Shown: piece after piece, positions 39,085 through 49,495 of the stretch
Position numbering within the stretch: position 1 is the first letter of the stretch
How the letters are laid out: the number at the start of each line of letters is the position of its first letter
NCBI RefSeq assembly: GCF_009377205.1
Contig: NZ_VJZE01000002.1
Span: forward strand, 34,069 to 98,068
DNA: 64,000 nt
Direction: 5' to 3'
Source: Streptomyces phyllanthi
Lineage (GTDB): Bacteria > Actinomycetota > Actinomycetes > Streptomycetales > Streptomycetaceae
Program-made: the position numbers and the translations under genes
Notes under the pieces: generated by a model
The model's database searches: none
Told to the model about the DNA's origin: nothing
What the model saw: only the letters and a program-made list of their open reading frames with translations

Positions 39085-41484
39085 ATGCCGCAAGACGCAC
39101 ACAAGGACCGGGACGGCACCACGCCGGCCGTGCTGACCGACGAGGAACTGCGTGCTCTGGACGCCCACTGGCGGGCCGCGAACTACCTCGCCGCGGGCCA
39201 GATCTACCTGATGGCCAACCCGCTGCTGACCGAGCCCCTGACCGCCGGGCACATCAAGCCGCGGCTGCTCGGTCACTGGGGTACGTCACCGGGGCTCAAC
39301 CTCGTGTACACGCACCTCAACCGGGTGATCAAGGCCCGCGGTCTCAACGCGCTGGCCGTCTGGGGACCCGGCCACGGCGGGCCCTCCGTGCTCGCGAACT
39401 CCTGGCTGGAGGGCAGCTACACCGGGACGTACCCGGACGTCACCCGGGACACCGAGGGCATGGCCCGGCTCTTCCGGCAGTTCTCGTTCCCCGGCGGGGT
39501 GCCCAGCCATGTCGCACCGGAGGTTCCGGGCTCGATCCACGAGGGCGGGGAACTCGGCTACTCGCTCGCCCACGCGTACGGGGCCGCCCTCGACAACCCG
39601 GACCTGCTGGTCGCCTGTGTGATCGGCGACGGCGAGGCCGAGACCGGGCCGCTCGCCGGCTCCTGGCACGCGAACAAGTTCCTCGACCCGGTGCACGACG
39701 GCGCCGTCCTGCCCATCCTCCACCTCAACGGCTACAAGATCGCCAACCCGACCGTCCTCGCCCGGATCCCGGAGCCCGAGCTCGACGAGCTGCTGCGGGG
39801 GTACGGCCACGACCCGATCCACGTCACCGGCGACGATCCCGTCCAGATCCACCGCGCCCTGGCCGAGGCCTTCGACCGGGCGCTGGACCGCATCGCGGAG
39901 TTCCAGCGGACGGCGCGCGAGGAGCGCGTGACCGAGCGCCCGCGCTGGCCCGTCATCGTGCTGCGCACACCCAAGGGCTGGACGGGCCCGGCCGAGGTGG
40001 ACGGGGAGCCGGTGGAGGGCACCTGGCGCTCCCACCAGGTGCCGCTGGCCGGAGTGCGCGAGAACCCGGAGCACCTGCGGCAGCTGGAGGCCTGGCTGCG
40101 CTCGTACCGCCCCGAGGAGCTCTTCGACGCCGAGGGCCGGCCGACCGCCGACGTCCTCGCCTGCGTCCCCCAGGGCGAGCGGCGGCTCGGCGCCACTCCG
40201 CACGCCAACGGCGGCCTGCTGACGCGCGAGCTGCCGCTGCCGTCCCTGGACCGCTTCGCCGTCCCCGTCGACAAGCCGGGCGCCGGCATGCACGAACCCA
40301 CCCGGGTCCTCGGCGGCTACGTCGAGCAGGTGATGCGGGACACCGCGACCCGCCGCGACTTCCGCCTGGTCGGCCCCGACGAGACCGCCTCCAACCGGCT
40401 GGGCGCGGTCTTCGACGCCAGCGGCAAGGCCTGGCAGGCCCAGACGATCCAGGTCGACGAACACCTGGACCGGCACGGCCGGGTCATGGAGGTCCTCTCC
40501 GAGCACCTCTGCCAGGGCTGGCTGGAGGGTTATCTGCTGACCGGGCGGCACGGGCTGTTCTCCTGTTACGAGGCGTTCGTGCACATCGTCGACTCCATGG
40601 TCAACCAGCACGTCAAGTGGCTGAAGACCTCACGGGAGCTGGCCTGGCGCGCCCCGGTCCCCTCGCTGAACTACCTGCTCACCTCGCACGTGTGGCGCCA
40701 GGACCACAACGGCTTCTCCCACCAGGACCCCGGTTTCGTCGACCACGTCCTCAACAAGAGCCCCGAGGCCGTGCGCGTCTATCTGCCGCCGGACGCCAAC
40801 ACGCTGCTGTCGGTGACGGACCACGTCCTGCGCACCCGCGACTACGTGAACGTGGTCGTGGCGGGCAAGCAGCCCTGCTTCGACTGGCTGTCCCTGGACC
40901 AGGCCCGCGCCCACTGCGCCCGCGGCGCCGGGATCTGGGAGTGGGCGGGCTCCGCCGACGGCGACCGTGAGCCGGACGTGGTGCTGGCGTGCGCGGGCGA
41001 CGTGCCGACCCAGGAGGTGCTGGCCGCGTCCGGCCTGCTGCGGCGCCATCTGCCGGAGCTGGCCGTACGCGTGGTGAACGTCGTCGACATGGCGCGGCTC
41101 ATGCCCCAGGGCGACCATCCGCACGGGATGCCCGACTCCGAGTACGACGGTCTGTTCACCACCGACAAACCGGTGATCTTCGCCTACCACGGTTACCCCT
41201 GGCTGATCCACCGCCTCGCCTACCGCCGCACCGGGCACAAGAACCTGCATGTTCGTGGCTACCGGGAGATGGGCACCACGACGACGCCGTTCGACATGGT
41301 CGTCCGTAACGACCTCGACCGGTATCGCCTCGTCATGGACGTGATCGACCGTGTGCCCGGGCTGGGGGTGCGTGCCGCCGCGGTACGTCAGCGCATGGCC
41401 GATGTCCGTAGCCGTCATGATGCCTGGATCCGTGAGCACGGTACGGACCTGCCGGAGGTGGCGGAGTGGACGTGGACGGGCTGA
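39085..41484 (+). CDS. xfp: Xylulose-5-phosphate / fructose-6-phosphate phosphoketolase
   Basis: The 799-aa thiamine-diphosphate enzyme has the family marks: [10 protein letters not shown] near 62, [11 protein letters not shown] and the ThDP motif [19 protein letters not shown] (near 178-196), RTPKGWTGP and [12 protein letters not shown]. It splits xylulose-5-phosphate to acetyl-phosphate and glyceraldehyde-3-phosphate. Length matches the family. AGGAG precedes the ATG 40 bp after the stress-protein gene. Acetyl-phosphate production under low oxygen would suit the stress island. Confidence 0.95.
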   Translation: MPQDAHKDRDGTTPAVLTDEELRALDAHWRAANYLAAGQIYLMANPLLTEPLTAGHIKPRLLGHWGTSPGLNLVYTHLNRVIKARGLNALAVWGPGHGGPSVLANSWLEGSYTGTYPDVTRDTEGMARLFRQFSFPGGVPSHVAPEVPGSIHEGGELGYSLAHAYGAALDNPDLLVACVIGDGEAETGPLAGSWHANKFLDPVHDGAVLPILHLNGYKIANPTVLARIPEPELDELLRGYGHDPIHVTGDDPVQIHRALAEAFDRALDRIAEFQRTAREERVTERPRWPVIVLRTPKGWTGPAEVDGEPVEGTWRSHQVPLAGVRENPEHLRQLEAWLRSYRPEELFDAEGRPTADVLACVPQGERRLGATPHANGGLLTRELPLPSLDRFAVPVDKPGAGMHEPTRVLGGYVEQVMRDTATRRDFRLVGPDETASNRLGAVFDASGKAWQAQTIQVDEHLDRHGRVMEVLSEHLCQGWLEGYLLTGRHGLFSCYEAFVHIVDSMVNQHVKWLKTSRELAWRAPVPSLNYLLTSHVWRQDHNGFSHQDPGFVDHVLNKSPEAVRVYLPPDANTLLSVTDHVLRTRDYVNVVVAGKQPCFDWLSLDQARAHCARGAGIWEWAGSADGDREPDVVLACAGDVPTQEVLAASGLLRRHLPELAVRVVNVVDMARLMPQGDHPHGMPDSEYDGLFTTDKPVIFAYHGYPWLIHRLAYRRTGHKNLHVRGYREMGTTTTPFDMVVRNDLDRYRLVMDVIDRVPGLGVRAAAVRQRMADVRSRHDAWIREHGTDLPEVAEWTWTG

Positions 41485-41584
41485 GCCCGGAACGTCTCGG
41501 GCGCCGTGGAGGGTTTTCGCCCCCGCCGCCCCTACCCGTCCCATCCACGTCCCATCCCCAGGGGCGCTGCCCCTTCGACCCCGC

Positions 41585-41635
41585 CAAGGGGGCTGCGCCC
41601 CCTTGCACCCCAGTCCTTTTCGGGGCTTCGCCCCG
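41585..41635. terminator. Double hairpin downstream of phosphoketolase
   Basis: Two adjoining inverted repeats: CAAGGGGGC-TGC-GCCCCCTTG (41585-41605) and CGGGGC-TTC-GCCCCG (41621-41635). Such G/C hairpins are common Streptomyces intergenic terminators or REP-like elements. They lie 100 bp after the xfp stop. Confidence 0.65.
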
Positions 41636-41639
41636 GACC

Positions 41640-42413
41640 CGGTCTTCCCCTTCCGCCTGTTGCGTGCTGTGCGGCTGGCACGGGCGAGACGTTGTCCTGT
41701 GCAACGGCATTCATGGCGTCACCTCGATCTCTGATCAAACGGTGACGGGATTTCCGACGGGGCGACCGCCGCCGAGCTCGGCCACACCCTGGCGGTCACC
41801 TCACGCAGTCTGCCGCCCAGCGGTCGCTCCAGGACGTGCCGGACTTGCCGGAGTCCCACGCTTCGCCGCCCGGATCTGCTCGCCCCTATGGTCCGCAGTT
41901 CGCCAAAGCGCGGCGCAACGCCACTGTCTGGAAAGGCGCCGAGTGCCGTGGCCCGGCTCGGGTCCCGTGCGCAGGGGGCGCTCGCATTCCGTCGGTCGTC
42001 AGCGGTTGGTCCGTGCGTCAGGGCACGGAACGCTCGCCGTCACCGTGCCGACGACGTGCGGAAGCAGCGGACACGTGTTGTGTCGTGTGTTCACGGTGTC
42101 GAGCATTTCGTCCCGGCGCTTCCGCCTGCAGGATCAAATGGCGACTTCGCCTCTTGTTGCTGCCGCCGCCTTACGAGGCACCGGAGCCGCCCGCCTCGTG
42201 CCAGAGGCCCTGCACCCTGAACCACACTCCCGGACTGAACATGGACTCCACTGCCGCAGGCAGTCCGACCGGCACCCGGATGACCCTCAGAGCTCCACTG
42301 GAGTGCAGGTCGTATGCGTAACTGAGTTCGTTCACCTCGCGGTACGCACGGCGGTGGGAACCGGACATGTGCCCAGCGGGCGCGATCGCGGGTTTCGCGC
42401 ATATGGTCGGGAT
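41640..42413. other. Unexplained region with weak coding traces
   Basis: No gene is supported. Patches of G/C third-position bias appear in changing frames (for example leftward 42335-42171, beginning VNELSYAYDLHSSG and ending near 42171 without a ribosome site). It may hold several decayed genes. No inverted repeats were noted. Confidence 0.3.
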
Positions 42414-42584
42414 ATGTCCGTCTTCATTAAGCTCGTAGAGGTTGGTGATCCCAACGGCTACACCAACCGCACCATCTGGGACGTCGCCTACGAAGATGTG
42501 GCCGCCGCTTTCCTGACGACGCCCCCCCACGAGCCGTTGCCGGTGCCACGGTGTCTCCTGACGCCCGATCACCCTGTTGGCTGA
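42414..42584 (+). CDS. Possible 56-aa small protein
   Basis: ATG 42414 opens a frame MSVFIKLVEVGDPNGYTNRTIW followed by VAYEDVAAAF and ends at 42584. The start context lacks a strong ribosome site. The N-terminal 35 residues look protein-like, the rest Pro-rich. No family is recognised. Confidence 0.3.
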   Translation: MSVFIKLVEVGDPNGYTNRTIWDVAYEDVAAAFLTTPPHEPLPVPRCLLTPDHPVG

Positions 42585-43124
42585 CATCCGCCCGCCGCGG
42601 GCTCCCCTAGGCCGTCTCGTTTGGATCATGAGATCGATGGATTGGGTGTGCCGTTGCCTGACGTCCAGCGGGTGCGGATCGATCGCGTCCCTTCGAGTGG
42701 GACAGCCGCTCACGGCCCCGCAGTCACGGTGGCGCAGCGCGAACGTCCAGGTACTGGCCCCGCCGGGCAGGTCAGCCTGCCGTCGCGGCCCTGCAGCGCC
42801 GGCATCCCGGCAGGCAGGACGCGCCGAGGGCGACGACATCGCCCTCCCCGGCGGACTCGAACATCAACGTGGCGCGCGTCGACAGTTCGAACACCTCACC
42901 CAACTGCTCCGGTGCCGTCTCGCGACAGGCCGAATTCCTGACCCATGCGCCGTGCATTGCTGGCCTTCCGAGAACCGCCCGCCCGTCCGTGGTGTCTCAG
43001 CCCGCTGGGTCGATTCCGACCGCGCGATTTGGTCACCGTGCACCGATGCCGATCGCATACCCGGCGCGCAGCATGGCATTCGTCGACCGCCGAGTAACTC
43101 ACGCCGATGCCGGCGCCGGTGAGC
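42585..43124. other. Region without a supported gene
   Basis: Leftward frames (for example CRETAPEQLGEVFELSTR) have moderate bias but no start signals or family. They may be gene debris left of the transporter remnant. Confidence 0.3.
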
Positions 43125-43727
43125 TCGTCCCGGCCCGCGACCGCGGACGGGTCGACCTGACCATCAACGGCAGCAACTGGGTCAGGGCCGCCGTCGGGAG
43201 CCTGGGCGCTTCGTCCTGCTGAACACCGCATGGTTCCCCGCGGACGTCGGCTGGCGGGTGGCCTTCGGCAACGGCGGCTTCCTCGGACTGGGGATCATGC
43301 TGGTCCGCCGCAACGCTCCGGAAGCCCTCGTTGGCTGTTCATCCATGGGCGGGAGAAGGAAGCCGAGAAGATCGTGGACCGCATCGAGTCGGAGGTGCTA
43401 GCCCGGGAAGGCATCGAACTGCCGCCGACCAGCGGGTACCTCACCGGACGGCAGCGGGCGTCGATCCCGTTCCGGGAGATCGCTCGGGTGGCGGCACAGC
43501 GCTATCCGCGCCGGACGCTGCTGGGCCTGACCCTCTTCGTCGGGCAGGCGTTCCTGTACAACGCCGTGAGCTACGACCTGGGCACGATACTCAGCGGCTA
43601 CTTCGGGGTGGCCTCTGGCGCGGTGCCGCGGTCCATGCTGCTCTTCGCGATCAGCAACTCCTCGGTCCGCTGCTGCTCGGGCAATTGCTCCGGTGCCTAT
43701 ACCCCGCCGGCCCTGGCCGGCCGCTGA
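43125..43727 (+). pseudogene. Decayed middle part of an MFS transporter
   Basis: The region aligns with residues near 140-335 of the transporter at 27.4 kb: [69 protein letters not shown] and FYNAVSYDLGTILSGYFGV. At least two frameshifts (near 43215 and 43320) and loss of both ends make it non-functional. The divergence from the intact gene is moderate, so the copies are old or came from different relatives. Confidence 0.8.
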
Positions 43728-43744
43728 CGGGAGGGATGTGGAAG

Positions 43745-44443
43745 ATGTCCGACGGTACGGCCACCAGGCCCGCGGCGTTCGTCTTCGACTTGGACGGGAC
43801 ACTCGTCGACAGCGTCTACCAGCACGTCATCGCCTGGCAGCGGGCGTTGAGCGAGATGGGCATTGGCCTGGCGATCTGGCGGATCCACCGGAGGATCGGG
43901 ATGAGCGGTGGCCTGCTCGTGCAGGCCATGATGCGCGAGGCCGGCGTACGGCTGACGCCGAAGGAGGCCGATGAACTGCAGAACGCCCATCACCGCCACT
44001 TCGAAGGCTGGATGGACGCCATCCGGCCGCTGCCCGGAGCCGCCGAGCTTCTCCGGACGCTGACGGACTGCGGCGTCCCCTGGACGATCGCCACCAGCGC
44101 CCGCCGGGACGACGCCGCACCCATGTTCGCCAGACTCGCTGTGCCGCCTGACGTGCCGACGGTCACCCGCGAGGAGGTCGGCCGCGCCAAACCCGACCCC
44201 GATCTGTTCCTGGCGGGCGCGGCGCGGCTCGGAATCCCCGCCCGCGACTGTGTCGTCGTCGGGGACAGTGTGTGGGATCTGCTGGCTGCGCGGCGGGCGG
44301 AGGCACTCGGAGTAGGGCTGCTGTCCGGAGGATACGGGCAGGACGAACTGGAGCGGGCCCAGGCGATCCGGGTGTACGCCGACCCCCTCGACCTGCTGGG
44401 GCACATCGACGAACTCGGTGTCCGGGACGCGCACGGCGCCTGA
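43745..44443 (+). CDS. HAD-superfamily phosphatase
   Basis: The 232-aa protein has motif I FVFDLDGTLVDS (near 12-23), motif II IATSAR (near 120), motif III Lys in GRAKPDPD (near 148) and motif IV VGDSVWD (near 175), as in phosphoglycolate-phosphatase-like HADs with a helical cap. Substrate unknown. ATG 43745 lies 10 bases after GGGAGG; an ATG at 43736 is too close to it. It stands between two remnants. Confidence 0.88.
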   Translation: MSDGTATRPAAFVFDLDGTLVDSVYQHVIAWQRALSEMGIGLAIWRIHRRIGMSGGLLVQAMMREAGVRLTPKEADELQNAHHRHFEGWMDAIRPLPGAAELLRTLTDCGVPWTIATSARRDDAAPMFARLAVPPDVPTVTREEVGRAKPDPDLFLAGAARLGIPARDCVVVGDSVWDLLAARRAEALGVGLLSGGYGQDELERAQAIRVYADPLDLLGHIDELGVRDAHGA

Positions 44444-44764
44444 GCGCGACGTACCCGTCCCCGGGCGGTCCGGCCGGCACCCGGCGGCCGGGGGAATCCC
44501 GTGCCCGACACCCGAATCCAGGACGGTTCCCCGTATCCGCACCGGGGATACCGCGTATCCACCATCAATGCGCACCGCATCGGTGCGCACTGCACGGCGG
44601 TGGTGTGGACCGACTGCCGCGCGGCACGCACCAGGTGCCCACGGTGGCGCGGTACTGCTGCGCACCGGCCTGATGATGCACCGCGAGAGCCCGCTCCAGG
44701 TACGCGGGAGGACGTTGTCGGCGAACCGGATGATGGTGTTGACCGATGCCCCGGATTGCGCTGC
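44444..44764. other. Intergenic region, no supported gene
   Basis: G/C-rich sequence between the HAD gene and the ligase remnant. One leftward frame (near 44590-44740) gives a mixed-composition peptide without bias. Nothing convincing. Confidence 0.3.
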
Positions 44765-45010
44765 GGACCGTGTCCACTCCTCAGCCGCTTGAAGCACAGC
44801 CCCTCCTCCACGCCGGCCGCCGTCCATGCCAAGCCAATCCGGCGTCAACGTGAACGGCGCCGCCAGGCCGCGGTCTGCGAACGACGCCTCCAGCGCCGCC
44901 CGACGCCGCGCGTACGGCCAGCCGGTCAGGTCGTCGCCTCAGTCGACCAGGTCGAAGGCCACGAAGTGCGCCGGCCACTCCCACGGTGCCTGGGGGAGTC
45001 GTCCCAGCAG
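44765..45010 (-). pseudogene. Fragment of an ATP-dependent DNA ligase
   Basis: Leftward codons give WPAHFVAFDLVD, then after a stop and a shift GDDLTGWPYARRRAALEASFADRGLAAPFTL, then VEEGLCFKRL, phrases of the Streptomyces LigC/D-type ATP-dependent ligase nucleotidyl domain. Only some 80 codons remain and the frame is broken. It lies against the end of the aldehyde dehydrogenase gene. Confidence 0.65.
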
Positions 45011-45026
45011 TCGACCGGCTCGTAGG

Positions 45027-46460
45027 TCAGCCCAGCACTTCTTCGATCGGGGCGTCGGCATCCACGTAGCGCACGAGCTTGCGGTTCGCGAATTCCACGA
45101 TGCCCACGTCGCCGAGTTCGCGCCCGTAGCCAGAGCGCTTGATGCCGCCGAAGGGCAGCTCCGGTCGGGACGCGGTCGGATGATTGATCCATACCATGCC
45201 CGCCTCCAGCCGGTCCGCGACTCCGCGAGCACGTTCCGGGTCGGCGGCGAAGACCGCGCCTCCCAGACCGTAGGGGGAGGTGTTGGCCAGTGCCACGGCC
45301 TCGTCCTCGTCGGCGACCCGGTAGACCGTGGCGACGGGGCCGAAGAGCTCTTCCCGGTAGGCCCGCATGTCCGGTGTGACGTCGGTGAGAAGAGTCGGCT
45401 CGACGAAGGCACCCGGCAGGTCGGGCCGCCCGCCGCCCAGCACCACCGTGGCTCCCTTGTCCACCGCGTCACGAACCTGCTCCACCAGGAGTTCGGCCGC
45501 GGCCTCGGAGGACAGCGGGCCGAGCGTGGTGGCGGGGTCAACCGGATCTCCCGGTTGCACCTCGCTCATCCGGTCACGCAGCCCGGTGACGAAGGCGTCG
45601 TAGACCTCGGCCAGGGCGATGAAGCGCTTGGCCGCCACGCAACACTGCCCCATGTTGCCCATCCGGCCGAGGAACGCGGCGTACACGGTGCGCTCGAGGT
45701 TGTGACCGTCCAGCACGACGAAGGGATCACTGCCACCCAGCTCGAGGACGGACTTTTTGACATTGCGGCCAGCGATCTCGCCCAAGCTCACGCCCGCCCG
45801 CTCGCTTCCGGTCAGCGACGCTCCCTGCACTCGAGAGTCATCGATGATCTTGCCGACGTCTCTGCCCCGCACGAAAAGATTGGTGTAGACCCCGCTCGGC
45901 ACACCCGCATCCGTGAACAGCTGCTCGAGTGCCAGTGCAGACTGGGGGCAGCTACTCGCGTGCTTGAGCAGGATCGTATTGCCGAGGACGAGGTTCGGCC
46001 CCGCGAATCGGGCGACCTGATACAGCGGGAAGTTCCAGGGCATCACACCGAGAAGGACGCCGAGCGGCTCGTTCACCAGCACGGCCGTGCCCTCGGGCAC
46101 CGACAGGGGTCGCAGGGGTCGTTCTTCCAGCAGCTCGGGGCCGTGCTCGCCGTAGTAGGTCAGGATGTCGGACGCGAGGTCGACCTCTGCACGGCTCGAG
46201 TCGATCAGCTTGCCGACCTCAAGGGTCAGGAGGTGCGCCAGTTCCTCCTTGCGCTCCCTCATGAGCCGGCCGGCGCGTTGCACGAGGGCCCCCCGGTCGG
46301 CCGTCGACCGGGCACGCCAGTTCGGAAAGCTACAGTGCGCCGCGTCTATCGCGCGCCCTACGTCCTCCGTGCTCAGCGCCGGGAACTCGCGAACCCTTTC
46401 ACCGGTGTACGGGTTGACCGTGGCGATGGAGCTTCCCTGAGCAGTGACATGGACGTCCAT
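45027..46460 (-). CDS. NAD(P)-dependent aldehyde dehydrogenase, succinate-semialdehyde type
   Basis: The 477-aa product has [21 protein letters not shown] (cofactor loop, near 140), the catalytic Glu in LELGGSDPF (near 240), the catalytic Cys in [12 protein letters not shown] (near 278) and EELFGPV near 370. Closest families are succinate-semialdehyde dehydrogenases (GabD type). GGGAGG precedes ATG 46460. Polyamine, GABA or ethanolamine catabolism would fit the ligase/permease operon 2 kb away, but the genes are separated by IS debris. Confidence 0.88.
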   Translation of the reverse strand: MDVHVTAQGSSIATVNPYTGERVREFPALSTEDVGRAIDAAHCSFPNWRARSTADRGALVQRAGRLMRERKEELAHLLTLEVGKLIDSSRAEVDLASDILTYYGEHGPELLEERPLRPLSVPEGTAVLVNEPLGVLLGVMPWNFPLYQVARFAGPNLVLGNTILLKHASSCPQSALALEQLFTDAGVPSGVYTNLFVRGRDVGKIIDDSRVQGASLTGSERAGVSLGEIAGRNVKKSVLELGGSDPFVVLDGHNLERTVYAAFLGRMGNMGQCCVAAKRFIALAEVYDAFVTGLRDRMSEVQPGDPVDPATTLGPLSSEAAAELLVEQVRDAVDKGATVVLGGGRPDLPGAFVEPTLLTDVTPDMRAYREELFGPVATVYRVADEDEAVALANTSPYGLGGAVFAADPERARGVADRLEAGMVWINHPTASRPELPFGGIKRSGYGRELGDVGIVEFANRKLVRYVDADAPIEEVLG

Positions 46461-46576
46461 GACGCCTCCCTGCAGTCGGGGCCCCTCGGGTTTCCACGCC
46501 CGGACCCGCTCACACGTACTGGTTCGTCCATGCCACGGCAAACTGTGGCACCCGGGTCCTCTGTGGTTCACATCGA

Positions 46577-47221
46577 ATGCGCAGAGTCGCCGCCCGAGTT
46601 CAGCCACGTCTGCGCTCTCGGCGGCCTGGCCTCAGGGCCCTAGTCGCGGGAGCCGCCGCCGAGTGGCTTCCCACACCCCTGATCACCGCCCAGGCGATCT
46701 TCACGCTCGCCATGGCAGTGCCTGGCGCTGGTGCTGTGCACCCGGAGACCGTGGACCTCGAGTTGCCCGCGGCCCAACCGCCCAGCAGGTTCGTCCTGCG
46801 CCCCGGCGGCCGGCGGGCGTTCGGCGCGCTGGGCGCCTTCGCCATCGCCTTCGCGATCCTCGGCCTGATCTCCTCCCTCGGGGCGAGCGTGCTCCACGGC
46901 ACCCCGCACACCGACTCGCACCTCGTGGTCGGCCTGGCGGCCTTCCTCATGTTCGGTTCCGCGGCGGCCGCCCAGCTGCTGCTGGGCAGCCTCCCACTGC
47001 CCCGGCTCCTGACCGTGGGGGCAGTGGTCTTTCCGGTCGGGCTGGTCCTGTGCGCCGTCGCCCTCTGTCGTCAACTCGCGGCTACCCTCGGGCTGGAGCT
47101 GGTCCCGGCGAAGGTGGAAGGGGTGCGGTCGAAAGCCAAGCGGCTGGCCGCGCGGGGCTGGCTGGCGGAGGAACGGCCGGGGCTGTTCAGCGTGCCCGTC
47201 GGGCGAGGCGGCGGCTCATGA
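46577..47221 (+). pseudogene. Chimeric frame: MFS transporter middle fused to IS-associated HTH tail
   Basis: Residues 1-160 are membrane helices of an MFS transporter (EWLPTPLITAQAIFTLAMAV, HPETVDLELP and later hydrophobic segments). Residues 165-214 are the winged-helix tail LVPAKVEGVRSKAKRLAARGWLAEE that accompanies IS5 transposases. The joint near 47080 has no linker. Neither parent is complete. The fused frame is open from start to stop and could be translated, but probably arose by an IS-mediated deletion. Confidence 0.7.
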
Positions 47222-47790
47222 CCGTGCTCATCGCCCACGTGATCACTGCCTCCGAGGTGTCGGTGCGTGTCTCGTAGTCGCGGGCCAGCCGGCGTGAGTG
47301 CATTAGCCACGCGAACGTGCACTCCACCAGCCACCTCTTCGGCAGCACGGTGAAACCGCTGGTGTCGTCGCTGCGTCTGACCACGGTCAGCGCGATCCGC
47401 CAGGCGTCGCGGGCGAGGTCGACCAGGCGCCCGGTGTAGCCACCGTCGGCCCACACCCGCGTGATGCGCCAGTGCCGTTCCCGCAGCCGGTCCAGGAGTG
47501 CCTGTCCCGCGTCCCGGTCGGTGACCGAGGCCGCGGTCACCATCACGGCCAGCAGCAGTCCGAGGGTGTCCACCACGATGTGCCGCTTGCGGCCGTTGAC
47601 CTTCTTCCCGCCGTCGAAGCCCCTTGTCACGGCTGGCACCGATGCGGCTGCCTTCACCGACTGCGCGTCGATGACGGCTGCGGTCGGCTCCGGGTCCCGG
47701 CCCGCGGCCTGGCGGACCCGGTCGCGCAGCCGGTCGTGGAACTCGGCGGTCAGGCCCTTGTCCCGCCAGCGCCGGAGTGAAGTAGGCCGC
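47187..47790 (-). pseudogene. IS5-type transposase, N-terminally truncated
   Basis: Codons give [62 protein letters not shown] and LVECTFAWLMHSRRLARDYE: the DDE core and C-terminus. The first third is missing and replaced by unrelated sequence upstream of about 47790. Its end overlaps the HTH tail gene by 35 bases, the same tail-to-tail arrangement as at 8.7 kb. D, D and E positions appear present but the truncation should inactivate it. Confidence 0.8.
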
Positions 47791-47933
47791 CGACGAGGTG
47801 CCCGTGGCCCGGGTCCTTTTCCGCAGGCACAGCGGAGAGCCCGCGGGCGTCTCCTGGGCGAGAAGCGCGGCGAGCCCGGCTGGAATGCCGGGGCGAAAGC
47901 GCCGGTAATAGGAGGAGGTTCCGGCAAAGGCGT

Positions 47934-48827
47934 TCACGCACCCCACCCGCCCCACATACGCGCGCCACGCTCCCGGCGCAGGTTCTCCAGCATGGTGTGG
48001 GCCTCGTCGACGAGCCCGATGTCGTGGTGCTGGATCCCCCAGGACAGCGAGTCGAGCGCGTCGAAAGCCCCGAAGGCCCGGCATGCCACCAGCTCGTCCT
48101 CGGTGAGCCGACGGCCGTACCCGTGGTGGAAGGCGGCATCGAGGTCGGGGCGCTGCAGCAGGACCCGGTAACGCAGGCGGCTGAAGTCCCGGCGGGCAGC
48201 GGGCTGGAGTTCGGCCCGCTCGAAGTCAATGACCCGAAGCCGCTGCTCGGCCTCGTCCCACATCCAGTTCTTGGGCATGTAGTCGCCGTGTGCCGCTACC
48301 TGCGGCAGACGCGGCGGAGCCTCCTTGACCAGCGCCCGCACCATCGCGATGTCCTGTTCGAGCACGTAAGGCGCGTCATCCTCCAGCAGCTTTGCAACGG
48401 TCGCGTCCCAAGTCTCCTCGGCGATCTCCGCGGCCGGCTCGTCCACTGCCGCGGTGTGAAGCCGGGCCAGGAGTTCACCGGCCTGCTCGTACGCTTTGCG
48501 CTCCTGCTCGACCGGCAGCCGCAACGTGTCCAGGCTCCGGCCGGGCACCGCGGTGACCAAGACGGTGCGCGTCTCCGTGTCGGCAGCGATCAGTTCGGGC
48601 GCGCGCCCGGCGCCCAGGCAGACCGTCCACTTCCGGTACGCGTCCACCTCACGCCCGTGCAGCTTCGGGCCCGCGTGCTGCTTGGCGAACCACCGTGCGC
48701 CGTGCAGCCCGTCGATCTCCCACAGGGATGGTCTGATGTTGCCGGGCCGGGGGTGTTCGGCGAGCACGATGTATGTGTCGGTCACCGATCCCACCAGCTG
48801 GTGGAGTGCACTGGGCATATCGGTCAC
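47934..48827 (-). CDS. Aminoglycoside-phosphotransferase-like kinase
   Basis: The 297-aa product from the GTG at 48827 has the APH fold: catalytic loop HGDYMPKNWMWD (near 192-203) and the metal Asp in VIDFERAE (near 215). APH-like enzymes phosphorylate many small molecules, not only antibiotics. A GGAAGGG site lies 12 bases upstream. It follows the LuxR-type gene (128-bp gap). Confidence 0.83.
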   Translation of the reverse strand: MTDMPSALHQLVGSVTDTYIVLAEHPRPGNIRPSLWEIDGLHGARWFAKQHAGPKLHGREVDAYRKWTVCLGAGRAPELIAADTETRTVLVTAVPGRSLDTLRLPVEQERKAYEQAGELLARLHTAAVDEPAAEIAEETWDATVAKLLEDDAPYVLEQDIAMVRALVKEAPPRLPQVAAHGDYMPKNWMWDEAEQRLRVIDFERAELQPAARRDFSRLRYRVLLQRPDLDAAFHHGYGRRLTEDELVACRAFGAFDALDSLSWGIQHHDIGLVDEAHTMLENLRRERGARMWGGWGA

Positions 48828-48955
48828 GTCTGGTGCGCCCTTCCGTTGACCAAGCCACCCAGTCGAATCACACATGGTGATGCACTGGGTGCTCTGAGCA
48901 TTCACGTGCGGGTGGGGAGTGTGCCAGAGGGCACTGAGAGCGCGGCCTGAGCTGG

Positions 48956-49456
48956 TCATACGCGGGCCGGGGCGCGGAGGACCGTGCCGGAGACCATCTC
49001 GACGAGGGACTCGTCGAGGACCTCGTACGTCCAGCCGAGCGTCACCAGGTGCGGGTCGTTGTGCGCCTGGACCCGCTGTCGAAGTGCCCTCATCCGCTGC
49101 CGGGCTTCGTCCCGGCTGATGCGGGCACGGTTCGCGTAGACCTCGGAGGTCGCGCCGGCGGCGATCATCTGCCACGTTTCGGTCTCGACTTCCGAGAAGG
49201 ACCCCGGGAAGGCGGCGTTCTTGGGGCGTTCGAGCTGCCCGGTGACGTAGCAGGCGTGGACGACAGCGGCCCGACCCCTGACCCCGAGCTTCTGACCGCA
49301 GTGCTTCATCTGCACGTTGATCGTTCCGGCGGTGATCGTCAGGTCGGATGCGATCGCATCGGTGCTCTTGCCTTCCGCGACCTGCTGCGCGATCCGAACC
49401 TGCGCGGGGGTGAGATCGAGGGGTGTCGCGGGTGGGCGCGCCGATCGTGCACTCAC
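48956..49456 (-). CDS. LuxR-type HTH regulator with a second degenerate HTH
   Basis: The 166-aa product has a GerE-like HTH at 14-70 (LTPAQVRIAQQVAEGKSTDAIASDL pattern, TINVQMKHCGQKLGV) and a second HTH-like unit at about 90-150 (ETWQMIAAGATSEVYANRARIS) that lacks usual conservation. No receiver domain. GTG start, weak ribosome site. It lies in the ligase/permease operon and may regulate it. Confidence 0.78.
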   Translation of the reverse strand: MSARSARPPATPLDLTPAQVRIAQQVAEGKSTDAIASDLTITAGTINVQMKHCGQKLGVRGRAAVVHACYVTGQLERPKNAAFPGSFSEVETETWQMIAAGATSEVYANRARISRDEARQRMRALRQRVQAHNDPHLVTLGWTYEVLDESLVEMVSGTVLRAPARV

Positions 49457-49495
49457 GGGAGCCTTGGATCCTTTCCTTCTCGATGGGCGTCGTCA

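Noticed and set aside
38106..40970. 954-aa frame through the stress protein into phosphoketolase
   Set aside because: The second part is an off-frame reading of xfp; only the first 220 residues are real UspA sequence.
42171..42839. 222-aa leftward frame as a gene
   Set aside because: Composition changes along the frame, start signals are absent and a plus-strand candidate overlaps it.
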